In this document: piece by piece, positions 12,752-24,381 of the stretch
Layout: the number at the start of each line of letters is the position of its first letter
Position numbering within the stretch: position 1 is the stretch's first letter
NCBI GenBank assembly: GCA_023105745.1
Contig: JALGQZ010000006.1
Location: 66,136,316-66,200,315 of the forward strand
From: Austropuccinia psidii
Taxonomy: Eukaryota > Basidiomycota > Pucciniomycetes > Pucciniales > Sphaerophragmiaceae
Reading direction: 5' to 3'
DNA: 64,000 nt
Made by a program: the position numbers and the translations under genes
The notes under the pieces: generated by a model
The model's input: only the letters and a program-made list of their open reading frames with translations
Database searches by the model: none
Told to the model about the DNA's origin: nothing

Positions 12752-13366
12752 TGTCATCCGGTGACTCAAAACCAGAGAACAAGCATGAGAGCCAAATACC
12801 ATAAATCAGTGGTATTGCCAAGATACCACCAAACCATGGAGCTGAGCCAAATGAGCTCATTAGGTATCAAACAAAAGAGGAAGCTCATTCCTTTTCAAAT
12901 ATACAAGTCTCATAATCATAGGACAAAGAACAAGAAAGTTATTCCTGCTCAAAGTAATAAATTTCATTGAGAGAGAAATAAGTAAATTCTTGGGAGAGGG
13001 TTCTTTTTATTTTGTCAAGAGGGTACTGGAAAACTAGCTATGAAGATTTAAGACCAACAAGTGAGATCCATAACTAGGATCCACAAATGTAATTAGTTTA
13101 TCTGCTGAAGCTTGCCACCCACTGTAAGGCCTTGAAATCATGTATTTTGGGAGTTTTCTTATTTATTGCTTGAAGAAGAGTGAACCAGAGCTAGCACTAA
13201 TATTTGGAAATTTCTCTCCAACTGGGTGCCACTCAGTGTGTGATTCCCTGTGTTTCTCACTCCTTTTTATGTTAATTTTTCTGTCAAGTTTGCAGGAAAG
13301 TCCAGCATGACTAGTTAAACTTCCAAAAGAAGTCCAAGTTCATAATTCTAATTTTTCCCAATAATT
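12752..13366 (+). mobile_element. LTR (TGTCA family), 3' LTR start of the truncated element
   Basis: Starts with TGTCATCCGG just after a polypurine tract. Bases 12752-12957 match 62801-62999 at the right end of the window, where the same LTR family begins TGTCAGCC. The LTR is cut at 13366/13371 by the insertion of the large host retrotransposon. Its missing right part should resume after 45827. I could not fix its terminus, though a TGACA, the expected partner of TGTCA, occurs near 45925-45930. Confidence 0.6.
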
Positions 13367-13371
13367 ATTCC

Positions 13372-15294
13372 TGTGAGCCTTGAGGTATATTTTACATACC
13401 CAAATAGGCCACAATTATCTTAAAAATGAATTTTGAATTATGCATAACTCATAAGTCATGCATATATCCAAAATTCATCATTTTTAATTTCAGAAAAGAT
13501 GAAGCGCTTTTTATTGAGTAAGTAAATCCATGGATTTAAGACCAGATTTGAATTTTACACAAAATTTCACCTAGGGTAGCTCCATAGAGTGAATAAGCTC
13601 AAATTAACTCTTTGAGGTGGTAAAATGGAAAATACTTCAATACCACATCATCAATACCACATAAAAGATCCGTGAAAATTTTTGTTTTTCTTAATTTCAT
13701 GCCAAAATAATGGGAATGTGAGAAATCCCATGTTACATATACACTAAGAATAGTGTTATGCATGTTTTGAGCACTTAATATCATGGTATTCTTACATGGA
13801 CTTTTGGTACACCCATAGTGGGTATCTCACTTTAAGCTTAAATTTCTATTTTGACGTGAAAAATAGGCAAGGGGGACAAAAGACATCAAAGAGAGCCAGG
13901 GTACCAAACTTCTGGGGCCTTAGAGGCGTGGACAGCTCCAAAGCTTGGATCCATGGCTGATCTTGGCCTAATTGGTAAACTAAAACCTTTTGGGAACTTG
14001 GTTACCATGTTACAACTACAGTAAAACTTAATAAAATAGCAAATAAACCTGCTATTTTGACGTGCCAAGGAGGTAAAAAGCTACTTAGACTCCTGTAATC
14101 ATGTCAATTCTTAATGACTTTCCTTGGATAAACCTCAAAAGAGTAATCAGAACCCTTTTTGGACTTGTATCCATTGATTTACCTCATAGCAACCAGTGAA
14201 ACACTGATATTTGCAATTCTATGTAGAAATGAGGTAAGAACTTCAAAAATTCATTAAAAATACAATTCTTGATGAATCATTCTGAAACTGTCAGGACTAA
14301 TGGAGAACCCTATTATTTATGGTACAACCAAAAAGAATTACAGTATTACTAGTAAGATTAAATGTTTTACTTACAGTCCATTTTTGACTATTCTAAGTGA
14401 AACACTGAATCTTCAAAAACTCACAGTAATTACAACCTGTGATGAAATTGGCAATAACATTGATAACTTTGAGAAATCAATGATTCTTTTGGAATAAAAG
14501 AAGATTTACAGATGTTACACATTTTATTCTTAACCATATTGGGGTTGGTAGTCACATAAAAGCATTAATTAAGTAATTATGATAATCTTACGTGACAACA
14601 GATGATGCAATCAATAATCCAAAAGGATTTATGGTTTTCTCACTCACTGGTTTTTCAGTTTGCTCCATGGCACGCCTCTGTAAGCTTTTGTTGACTTAAA
14701 AGAGGCCTCCTCTTGCTGTTTTTTCCACATCATCATCTTATTATCATTTAAACCATTATTACCAACAAGTAAGTATTAGTTACAGCTATTCTTAAGTGTT
14801 TTAAATCTTTCAGAATCAATCAGAAAGACGTGAAATCATAGAATCCAACTATATATTGCTGTAATACTGTTATAAATCCATTTTAATCCTTAAAATCCAC
14901 AATTCTACATCAAATCTCTCTATATTATCTTTCAATAAGCTCTTTGGAATAATAGTGAGTGATTTATTTTTAATTCTTAAAGTTTTCCTCTAAAATTAGT
15001 TTTCTTCAAGAATTATCATTATAATTGTTCTTGCAAAAGATAATTATATATTAAAATAAATTTATTATTTTAATAAAAGAAGTCTTATTGTTAAAATCTT
15101 TTTGTAATTGATTCTTGTAGACACTTACTTGCTCACTGTTAAAATCACTAGTAGTGCTTAACACGTGAAAGAAATAATTCTTTAATTATTTAATTGTGGC
15201 TATAATAATATTTTATTATTATATTTCATAAGAACAGACATAGTACTATTGATTAATAGTAATATTATCATCAGTTTCATAGTCACATCTTACA
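13372..15294 (+). repeat. 5' LTR of the host element
   Basis: TGTGAGCCTTGAGG to CATCTTACA. By eye I count about 9 differences from the 3' LTR in the first 230 bp, about 7 in the next 370 and about 10 in the next 230. A possible core promoter is the TTAAAAGAGGCC stretch near 14697, followed by a CTC-rich start region. Small ORFs within it are chance. Confidence 0.9.
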
Positions 15295-15868
15295 TTTGGG
15301 GGCCTGGCCGTGTTTTTTGAACCTTGTACCCTTAATTAATATATGTTTAAGCTCTAAAATATATTAATTTAATAATTTTTTCTTTCATTTTAAAGTTAAA
15401 ATAATGCTTATTTTTGAAATTGTTTTGGAAATCTTTTTCATTGAGGAATTTGGTTTAATTTTATACTGTTTTTACACGTGGCTTTTCACATCCAAAAACT
15501 TATAAAATTATTCCTTGAGTTACTCTGAATTAATTTTCATTCAAAATCTTGAATTTTAATTTTTTTAATATTAAAAAATATAAAACTTATAAAAAATCTT
15601 TAAAAATATTTTAAAAAGTATAATATATAATTTTTTCTCTTTTATAATTTTTTTCTAGTGTCTTTAATCAAATACTGTGCAGCTGGAAACAGACTCAGTA
15701 AAAGATATATTACTAGTCCAGAATCTTCAGAAGCAGAATCTGAAGACAGTATTGAGGTGCAAATTGCTAAAAGTGGCACCTTATTTAAGTCAGAAAAGGC
15801 TAAATTACCACCAAAAGGTGTGTATTTTATCTTATATTTTCACCTTTTATCTTTAAATTGAAGTGAAA
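15295..15868 (+). other. Leader of the host element, possible primer site and intron
   Basis: TTTGGGGGCCTGGCCGTG follows the LTR directly; the TGG at 15297 could begin a tRNA primer-binding site, but I cannot name the tRNA. The rest is very AT-rich. An open stretch begins at 15658 right after a TTTTTCTAG acceptor-like site. It could be spliced from a GTGTGT donor at 15818 to TTGAAG at 15863 (46 bp), which would keep the frame into gag. Whether this exon is used is unknown; gag also has its own ATG at 15869. Confidence 0.4.
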
Positions 15869-16954
15869 ATGGTGCATACTAGAAATGGAAGCAACTATTC
15901 AGTCCAACCAGATGAATGTGGACAAGGAAGAGGCAAGACCAAATCCAGAAGTGCCAAATCTTCCACAAGAAAGACACATTTGGAGGATGCCAGAGTTGCC
16001 CCTCATTCTCCAAGGTCTGTACCCACAGATTTTGACGTGAATTCCAAGCCTGAACTAATTCATGACAATATTTCCAGGGCTGAACCATTTTCAAGTGGAA
16101 GCAATCGAAATATATCAATTCCAGTACAAAAATTGGTTCAGAGAAACCAAAGAAGAAGAGTGGGAAATATGCCCAAGCCTTTGGCAGGGGGCCATGAACT
16201 CCTACTTACACATCAAGAGCTTTCTGGGTCAGGAGAAGACCATAGAACTCTTAGGAGGATGGAGCCCCCTGTCTTGCAAAGACAAGGTCAAAAAGATAAA
16301 GAATTGGTTAAAGAACCAAAGTCTTTTATTCACAGACCAGAAGAAGGAACCGGAAATGACTCCAGCTTTGGAGACAAAGGCCCCAGTGGCGTCTACCAGC
16401 TCCAAACCAACTCCAGAAGTGTCCAAAGACAAGCCCAAAGGACCTCAGAAGAAGCAGAGAAGTCCCAAGAACCATCAAGGCAAGGGAAAAGGCAAAGCAA
16501 ATTGGCACAGACCTTACCCACAAGGGTACAGGATCCCCAAATTGGAGCCTTCAGCAGTGGACAGTGTGTTCAACATCGCCAGAGCTCTAATGGAATTCAC
16601 AGCCAAAGATCAGGAAAGGATGAACAGGACTTTTCCACGCAAATAATTGATGAAATACACTTTGTTAAATCTAGTATTGATGTAGAACTTGGCAGATTTG
16701 ATGCAAAGTTAAATAAAATCATATTGGAAATAAGTGAATTGAAAAGAAATGACAAGAAATATACTGAATGGTATGAATTGACAAATGTCAGATTTGATTC
16801 AATTATCAATGCTTGTAGCAGAATTGAGAATACATGTCAAATTCAGAATGATGAAATGGAAGATCTTTCTATTTTTAAAATGAATGATCAACTTAAAATT
16901 CTGCAAGATCATGTCTTGAAGATAGTTGAAAATACCAATCAGTTTGCCACACAT
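15869..16954 (+). CDS. gag: Host element Gag, N-terminal part (interrupted by guest 1)
   Basis: From ATG 15869 (MVHTRNGSNYS) 362 codons run open to the point where guest 1 is inserted. The first half is basic and rich in Q, R, S and P with no hydrophobic core. The second half is a long K/E/D/I-rich helical segment (about 16630-16930, starting DEQDFSTQIIDEIHFVKSSI), probably a coiled coil. It ends in TNQFATH at 16954, exactly on a codon boundary. The next codon of the same gene is TTA at 27262, after guest 1 and its TSD copy. Gag would form the cytoplasmic particle that packages element RNA. A second reading frame is open across the basic half (separate entry). Confidence 0.8.
16062..16646 (+). 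CDS. Overlapping +1-frame ORF inside gag (dual-coding candidate)
   Basis: A 194-codon ORF from ATG 16062 to TAA 16644-16646, in the +1 frame relative to gag and entirely inside it. Its product looks more like a folded protein than the gag frame does. It has an aromatic, hydrophobic N-half (NWFRETKEEEWEICPSLWQG, then YLHIKSFLGQEKTIELLGGW, then KVKKIKNWLKNQ) and a Lys/Pro-rich C-half. No domain is recognised. Either both frames are used, or the element family has switched frames in this segment so that one of the two is a relic; frame-specific comparison of copies would tell. It is equally possible that it is a long chance ORF, though the Trp and hydrophobic content argues against it. Confidence 0.45.
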   Translation: MTIFPGLNHFQVEAIEIYQFQYKNWFRETKEEEWEICPSLWQGAMNSYLHIKSFLGQEKTIELLGGWSPLSCKDKVKKIKNWLKNQSLLFTDQKKEPEMTPALETKAPVASTSSKPTPEVSKDKPKGPQKKQRSPKNHQGKGKGKANWHRPYPQGYRIPKLEPSAVDSVFNIARALMEFTAKDQERMNRTFPRK

Positions 16955-17713
16955 TCTCACAGGGGCTCTTCAAAGTAAAGAGGGCCTGGCACTCAGTAAA
17001 CTGGGACTCATTTATGGAGGGCTCAAAGATATGGTAAGAAGGGATACGCTCAAGAGTGTTAAAGATGAATTACTAAAAGAATTAATATAAGTAGCAGCAA
17101 CAGAGAATAAGAATAAAAGAATAGAAGAGCCAATCACAAACAAGTCCAAGTCCACTGTTTCAACCTGTCAGAATGGAAAGAGAAGGGTTAATAAGGATAT
17201 GGCCACCCAGCTCATACTGTACAGGCAAAGAGAGAAATGCAAAGACTAACTTAAAATCAAATAATTATAATACCCAAAATAAGGATAAGAATAATTATAA
17301 AATAATAAATAAACTAAATTAATTAACTGGGGAAAAGTCCCCAGGGGGGAGAAAGAGGGGCTGGTATATGTGAGAAACACCAGACCTGATCCAGAGGAAG
17401 AATTTTCATGAGAGGATTAAATTATTGAATTGAGTCTGTCCAATACAGGTCCTGTACAGCTGCACAGAACCTGTACAAGAGGTGTGGTGTATTTGAGTGA
17501 TCATACAGTTTCATGCTGGTGTATTGAAACTGTATTGGGTGAATCCAACCTGTACAGGTATTGACAGGCTGTATTGATGTACCAAACTGTATGCATGTTT
17601 CAGAATGAAGATTGCTGAAACTGAATGCTGATGCAGATACTGGATCTGCTGATTTGAGGTGTTTGAGTGGGTGTATTGATGAATACCCTTACCCCTGGTG
17701 AGTGGTTGTTACA
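16955..17713 (-). repeat. Guest 1 LTR, left (3' LTR in element orientation)
   Basis: Starts TCTCACAGGGGC here (TGTCACAGGGGC in the right copy) and ends GTTGTTACA. It contains several CCTGTACA motifs (17452, 17470, 17551). A 19-bp stretch between two CCTGTACA copies is missing from the right LTR, which explains the length difference and points to slippage or recombination between short direct repeats. Confidence 0.9.
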
Positions 17714-17731
17714 GTATCCCCCTCTTGAAAC
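17714..17731 (-). other. Guest 1 polypurine tract
   Basis: On the minus strand the bases next to the left LTR read GTTTCAAGAGGGGGATAC. This is a purine-rich primer directly upstream of the 3' LTR and confirms the coding strand of this element. Confidence 0.7.
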
Positions 17732-18605
17732 TGGTGGGCTCCTGAACACCATAATACCCTGCCACTGTTGAGTGGCATCTCAATATCCCCACATTTTTTC
17801 AAAAAATTTCTTTTTAATTTTCTTTTCCTCTTGACCATTATTCTGAAAATCCTTCTTGAATTCTTCTGTGTCAAATTAAATTGATGCCCCCCTTCTTTCA
17901 AGTTTTGAGTAAGTACTCAACTTCAAAATATGCTTGTCTTTTCTTCTGATTCAATCAACCTTTCCCTTGGGGTATGGCCTTGGGATATATCCCAAAATAA
18001 CGGCCACTGAGCTCTTGTGCTCAAAAAATGATGCCCAATGAGTATATGAAGTGTACTCATTGGGAAAGGCTTAATCCAATGAAATCTTGAGAAAAATTTC
18101 CTCCAAGGGGTCTTGTCCATATTGTCCATGAAAATGGCCTCAAAAAGCCCTCAAAGTGTTTTGGGGCTGTGGCCTCTTCCCTGATGAATCTTGATAAATT
18201 TTGATTTTTATGGCCTTTTGGGCCTTTTTGGGATTTTGGTGAATTTTATTGATTTCATGATCTATGGCCATTTCTTGCCATTTTGGGTCTTTGGGGTCCT
18301 ACAGTCCGTGGGGGCTATTGGAGGCCCCCAGGACCAAAATGGAGCCCCTGGGCGCAATTTTGCTGGGGACCCAGGGTGACCAAGGGGCCCAGAATTGGCC
18401 CAAACCCAATTTTCACCATATATGGCCTGGACCCATTGGTGGGGTCCAGGACCATCAAGATCCTGGCCTCCCCAAAGTTCCAGGGGAGGCCCTGGGTGAT
18501 GAGTTCAGCCCCAAAGGGGTATGAATCCTCACCTTAGAGGCTTTGAGGGGGGGCATAATTGAGTTATGGCCCCCATTTCGTTGAGGTCAAAATCTTTTTC
18601 TTGAT
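17732..18605. other. Untranslated stretch upstream of the antisense gene
   Basis: No coding signal that I trust. The part 18270-18540 is unusually G-rich for this window, with repeated GGGGCCC, CCCAGG and TGGGG runs. Three frames are open over it, which is what low-complexity GC-rich DNA gives. It precedes the plus-strand gene by less than 100 bp and may hold its promoter. Confidence 0.4.
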
Positions 18606-19898
18606 ATGGAGTGGATTGATTCTGACATCTTGAATCTTCTGCTTGCATATTCTTCAGTTATGAGTTCCAAACTGACTGAACTCACTGAATCTTCCCCTTC
18701 GTCACCGCCACCGTCTGTTCTTTGTGGTTCTGGCGTCTTCAGTCAATTGTCTTCCCCTTCCATGGCATCTTCTGGTCATTTTGATCCCTCCCAAACCTAT
18801 GATGGGTTCAGAGAAGTTGAAGTTCTTGATCCTGCCTGTACTGAATGTTTGGCCAAGGGTAAGGATTGCTTTCAACATTAAAATCCTCGATTGTCAAAAT
18901 GCCATTGTTGCTTCATTGGAAAGAAGACATGTCGTTGTACCGGGTCAGCTTTGTCCAATGTCAGGAGGCCTTTATGGAGCAGGAAAGATGGGCCTTATGG
19001 GCAGGAATTCCCCATTCTTGAGGAACCTACTCCTGATGCAACCTCAGGATTTTCTCAATGTGAGTGATTTGCATATCTTGATTGAATTGGTACTGATCTT
19101 TTGATGTAGTGACTGGTTCCAGGCAGAGGGATGTGGCCAGGTGGACTAATGTTGGAGGGCCCATTCCAATTGGTGGTAGGCCCATACATTACAGCTCAGA
19201 AATTCCAATCTCAAGGACCAATACTGATGGAGTAGTGAAGGTAGTGAAAAAACTAAAAAGAATTGTTGATTCCCCAACAGATCCAGATGCTGAAGGAAGT
19301 GATGAGTTGGATGGTGAAGAAGTTGAATTTGCTCCTCATTCAGTTGGCCATCCATCCAGCAATTCCTCTTCTCAACCTCTTGCCAACACTAGATTCCAAA
19401 GCCAAATTATTCCCGGCACTCCCAGAACCTTCCAACCAATGCTTGCTTCCATTCCTACAACCCTTCCTCCTACTTCACCAACTACTGCCCACACCACCAG
19501 GCCTGCCTTGAATCCAGCAGTAAGACCATCACCAGTTCAACAACCCAGAAACTCACCCATAACCACCTCCCGTCAACTCCAACCTGTGGCCAGCTCCAGC
19601 AGAAGAAGAGATGGATTGTCCCCTTTGCCATTTCCTGCCGCTCAAGTTTTTCAAAGAAGAGAACGCTGGCCTATCCGGGTTACCAGAGAAGATTCCAACG
19701 CGGCTAGTGAAAATCAAGATGCTGTAGCCAGATTATTCAGGAGGGTTGATAGAAATAGCAGAGAGGTTATTATGTATGCCAATGAAAGGACTATCCCAGG
19801 TACTGCTTCTGAAGAGATGGCTGCCAAATGTTCCTGGTATGAAGATGAGTTGATAAATGATTTCAGAGAACTTTTGATGATTTGGGTAGAGATAACTA
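18606..19898 (+). pseudogene. Antisense accessory ORF of guest 1 with a Zn2Cys6-like cysteine pattern
   Basis: Encoded opposite to gag-pol, between pol and the 3' LTR. From ATG 18606 the frame has a Ser/Pro/Thr-rich N-terminus, then CTECLAKGKDC, ten positions, then CHYCFIGKKTC. The spacing is C-X2-C-X6-C-X10-C-X2-C-X6-C, that of a fungal Zn(II)2Cys6 binuclear cluster. A GTGAGT donor at 19060 and a TGTAG acceptor ending at 19109 make a 50-bp intron that keeps the frame. Exon 2 begins TGSRQRDVARWTNVGGPIPI, then an acidic DPDAEGSDELDGEE stretch, a long P/S/T/Q linker and a folded-looking end (RRVDRNSREVIMYANERTIPG, then SWYEDELINDF). A TAA (18879-18881) lies inside the cysteine cluster, and one indel near 19868 shifts the last codons past the original TAG at 19896-19898. 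DNA binding or a nucleic-acid chaperone role is inference. Confidence 0.7.
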
Positions 19899-19930
19899 GT
19901 TTTCCTTTTCCTTGTTTGTGTTTGATTTGA

Positions 19931-20665
19931 CTTCTATCCCCACTCTTTTAAATACTAAAAAATGAAAAATAATGGAACATCCTAATACATTATTTGGGGA
20001 GGGGATGCTGCTGCTTTAAAGAAATAAAAGAAAGAAAATTATACAAGTAAAGAAAGAAAGAAATAAAAGAATAAGAAAAAATGATAGTAAAGAAAATAAA
20101 TAAAGAAAAATCCTGATGGATGGTCCTCCTTGTGGTGAGTTGCTTGATTCCGGCCAAGAAGTGTCTAAAAATGAAAACCAAGCATTTGATGCTCACAGAG
20201 TGTCTAAGGTAATGTTTTACAAGAAGTAGAACCCTCAGGGATGCATACCAGGAGATGGAACTTACTTTCATAACTTCCACTCCCCACCAAGCACCATAAA
20301 ACTGAAATGAATTGCCATAAATGACTTCTGAAATGAAATTCCATAAATGACTTGTGAAACAATATGCCATAAGTGACTTGAAGTAATTAAGGTCTTGAAT
20401 TATGATGATTGGCATAAATGAAATGATAAATAAGAGAAAAGACAGAGGAAAAGAAAGAAAGAAAACATTTGGCCATATCTTGATAAGGTCCAAATGGAGG
20501 GTATTGATGTCATATGCTTCCTGAACCTGTCCAAGGAATTGACAAGTGCTCACAAAGTTGCCAAGGTGATGCTTACAACAACATATGGGTAGAATACCCC
20601 CTTAAAGGTGCATGCCAGGAGAGGAACTTACTTTCATAACTTCTTTTCCCCACCAAGCACCATAA
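19931..20665. repeat. Low-complexity DNA and a direct repeat in guest 1
   Basis: AAAGAAAG-rich DNA at 20020-20105 and 20440-20465. A roughly 50-bp segment beginning CCAGGAGATGGAACTTAC near 20247 recurs at about 20609 as CCAGGAGAGGAACTTAC, each ending CCCCACCAAGCACCATAA, an offset of about 362 bp. In between, three degenerate copies of a 26-bp unit with CCATAAATGACTT lie at 20310-20395. The minus-strand ORF across it is a translation of this repeat. Confidence 0.6.
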
Positions 20666-23600
20666 TCAAACTCTTGAGGTATTTAGACCAGGCTTTTTTG
20701 GATATAATGAATAGAAATCCTTGACAAGGTCTGGTGAGTTGGTAAGGTTGGAAGCTGGTTCCCAAGTGGTTCTTTCTGGGTCTTCACTGAATCCTTTCCA
20801 CTCTACAAGATACCATAATTTACCTCTTTTGAGTTTTGAGTCCAGAGCCTGAGCCACTTCCCATTCCTCTTGCTCCTCCACTAAGACTTGTGGTGGTGGC
20901 AATTGATGATGATTTGGGATAGTTGAATGCTTGACTGGTTCTAATAAGGACACATGAAATACAGGGTGAACTGTCTTCCATTGCTGAGGCAACTTGAGGT
21001 GATATGCATGGCTGCCAATCTTCTTCAGAACTTCAAAAGATTCCAACCATCTTTCTGATAACTTCTTGGTGGGTCTTGTGGTCTTGATGTTCTTGGAGGA
21101 TAGCCATACCTTGTCCCCAGGTTGGAAATCAGGTGGAATTGCCCTATTTCTATCTGCATACTTCTTGAATCTCCTTATTGCTGAGTCTAATCCTTCTTTG
21201 ACAACTTGCTGTACTGATTGGAGTTTTGTTGATATCTTTCCATCAGGTTAGTCTTGAGAAATATGGATTGATTCAAAGCTGGGATTTCTTCCATAAATGG
21301 TGAAAAAAGGTGATTGCTTTTTTGATGAATGTTCTGCATTGTTATATGCAAATTCAGGCAGAGGGAGCCAGGTGTACCAGTCATCTTGATGATAGCTGAC
21401 ATACATACAAAGATACTGTTCTAGAATCTGATTTACCCTCTCTGTCTGTCCATCTGTTTCAGGATGAAAAGCAGTTGAAAGATCTCTTGATATCTTAAGC
21501 TGCTGACATAATTTAGTCCAAAATGATGAAACAAATAAAGATCCTCTATCACTGATGATACTTACTGGAAGGCCATTCTTGGAAAATACATGACTAATGA
21601 AGATTTGAGCTAAGTCCAGTGCAGTGATTGTTCCATGAGTTGGAATGAAGATTTCCATTTTTGAAAACCTGTCCACAACTACTAGAATTGAGTCAAAGTT
21701 GTTTGACAAGGGCAATTGAGTGATAAAGTCCATTGATAAGGAATTCCAAGGACCAGATGGAATTTGAAGAGGCTTGAGTAGTCCAAACTTCTTGTGATGA
21801 ATGTTCTTGTTTCTTATACATTGCTGACATGAGGAAACATAGTTCTTGATGATTTGATTCATTCCAGCCCAATAAAAATCTGTCTGGATGAGCTTGAGGG
21901 TCTTCTCCTGGCCAGGATGGCCAGCCAATGGTGAGTCATGACGCTTTTGAAGAATATTGAGTTGAAGTTCTTCATTGCTTGGGATTATTACTCTATCTTT
22001 GAGTAATAATAACTTGGCTTGAGGTTCAAGAGAATAATCTGGAACTGATTCACCTCTTGCTAGTTGCTTGGGTATTTCTTTATAGTCTTTGTCTTGCCAT
22101 ACTTCTTTTTGAATCTTGTCAACTAAATCTGAGAAAATCTCCACTTTGATTGAGAAGAATCTTGACTCTTGAATTCCATCTTGCTTAAGTACTTGATGAA
22201 TATTTTGAGGATTATTGCTGATGAAGTCCAACCCCCTCTCTGGGTACACGCCGTCCCGACATGACAAGGCATCTGGTAAAGTGGCCAGCCTGCCTGGGCG
22301 GTAAGTGATAGTGAAATGAAATTCTGAGAGAAATTCAGCCCAACGGGCCTGACGACAAGTAAGAACTTTGGAAGACATGAAATACTGCAAGGAAGAATGG
22401 TCTGTCAAGACCTCAAAGGGATTGGAAAGAGAAAGAAGAAATGCTCTCCAGCGCTTGAGAGCCCAAACTATGCCAAGGAGTTCCTTCTCATGAATTTCAT
22501 AGTTCAGCTCAGCTGGGAGAAGCTTGCGACTATCAAATGCAATGGGGTGCTTTCCCAAGTCATTCACCTGACTCAGTACGGCGCCGAATGCATAATCAGA
22601 AGCATCAGTCTCTACAATAGTAGGTAGAGATGGATTGAAATGGGATAAGATAGGAGCAGAGGTGAAAGCTTCTTTGAGTGCTTGAAACTGACTAAGAGCT
22701 TCCTCATTGAAGATGAAAGGAGAATATTTTTTAAGGGGGGAAGTGAGAGCAGTTATTTTTTTGGAATAATTTTTAATGAAACAACAATTAAAATTGGCAA
22801 AGCCAAGAAAAGATTGAAGTGCTTTGATGTTTCTGGGCTGAGGCCAATTGAGGATCTGCTGAGCTTTTGAAGAATCCATCTTGAGCCCATCACTTGAAAC
22901 AACATAGCCCAAGTATTCCACACTTGAGGCATGGAATACACACTTGGAGGCTTTGGCAAATAAATTATTCTCTCTGAGTCTTTGGAGGACAGAGGTCACA
23001 TGTTTGACATGTTCTTCCTCAGAACTTGAGAATACCATAATGTCATCCAGATAAACCACAGCAAACACATCCAAGAAATCTGCAAATATATCATTCAAAA
23101 GATTCTGGAAAGAAGCAGGAGCATTGGTCGAACCAAATGGCATGACCAAATACTCATAACTACCATATTTGGTTCTAAAGGCAGTTAAGTGCTCATCCCC
23201 CTCTTTGATTCTCAAAAGGTTATATGCACCACACAAATCTATCTTGGAGAAGATAGTGGAACCGTTGAATACGGTGAGGAGCTGGTTCATAGGAGGAACA
23301 GGGTATCTGTTCTTCCTAGTGACAGCATTGAGTTTGCAGTAGTCAACACACAAACAAATACCTCCATCCTTTTTCTTGACAAAAAGGACAGGTGCTCCTG
23401 TTGAAGAGGAGCTTGGTCTAATGAAACCTTTCTCTACATTCTCTGAAATATAGGCCCGTAGTGTTTCTGACTCTTGATTTGATAAGGAGTAGATAACACC
23501 AACTGGAGGTAGAAGACCCTCCAATTCAATATGGTGATCACAGGCACGGTGTGGAGGAGGTTTCTCTGCTTTCACCTTGGAGAATAAATCCAAATATTGG

Positions 23601-24367
23601 TGATAAGCAGGAGGGACAACCTTCAACACAGTTTCAATTTCTTCTGGCTCTTCCTCCTCATCCCACTGCTCCTCCAGGGATGCATGAAAAGATAAGGGAG
23701 GAAGGTCCATATCCCCTTGAAAGAGATGAGGTGAAGATATAGCAACATCTTCTCCAACATCATTTATCTCTTTGAAGACTTCATCTCTTAATGGAAGTAA
23801 TGACTGAGAGGGATTGATGGAAGGGATATGGACAGAAGAAGGAAGGGAAGGTGTCTTAAGCTCACCAGTCAGAGAAGCACTGGTGACAGCAGTGTCAAAG
23901 TCATTACTAGCAGAAGGAATAATACCACTAGAATCCTCATGATTAGAATCATAGGTGATCAATCCATTTTTCCAATCAATAATGGGATTAAAATGGTAAA
24001 TGAAATCATAGCCCAATATGAGGTCTTCTCCCTTGGGTGAATCTATGATAAAGAAGTCCCATTCAAAGCTTGGGAAGGAAGGCAAGTCAACTACCCACTT
24101 GGTATAATGAGTGATGAACAAGGCAGGGGATTCATTAGAATTCAGAATGAAAATAGGAATCTTTTCAGGGAGCTCTGACAGAGTCAATGAGTACTTGAGA
24201 ACAAAATTCTTTGCAATAAAAGAGTTTGTAGCACCAGAATCAATGAGAATACTATAAAAAATATCAGAGATAGAAGAAAAAATAAGAAACTTTAAAGATT
24301 TCTTGACACTAGTATTCAGAGTGCACAATTGTGCTCTTGAAGGAAATAAGTGAGAACCATTGAACAC
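20666..24367 (-). pseudogene. pol: Guest 1 Pol polyprotein: protease, RT, RNase H, integrase, chromodomain
   Basis: From ATG 24367 the frame is open for 1039 codons to a TAA at 21248-21250 and continues in the same frame to 20666, 1234 codons in all. Retropepsin motif DSGAT at residues 43-47. RT palm with VMPFG at 408-412 and YLDD at 439-442. RNase H Asp588 (TDAS), Glu629 and Asp656. Integrase zinc finger H810, H817, C847, C850; catalytic Asp880, Asp940 and Glu976 with exactly 35 residues between the last two. After the stop come the integrase C-terminal domain (PGDKVWLSSKNI, then VFHVSLLEPV) and a chromodomain (EEWEVAQALDSK, YLVEWKGF, TWEPASNL), the module that steers integration to marked chromatin in chromoviruses. 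All catalytic residues are kept, so a single stop is the only clear lesion. Product matures in the cytoplasmic particle and integrates in the nucleus. Confidence 0.92.
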
Positions 24368-24381
24368 ATCATGATTCCTAC

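Noticed and set aside
18191..18537. Three overlapping Gly/Pro-rich ORFs in G-rich DNA of guest 1
   Set aside because: All three frames are open through the same GGGGCCC-type repeat; there is no domain or consistent start.
20066..20553. 187-codon minus-strand ORF with hydrophobic stretches (possible membrane protein)
   Set aside because: It lies over AAAG-rich and direct-repeat DNA at the end of guest 1; the hydrophobicity comes from TTTCTTT-rich codons.
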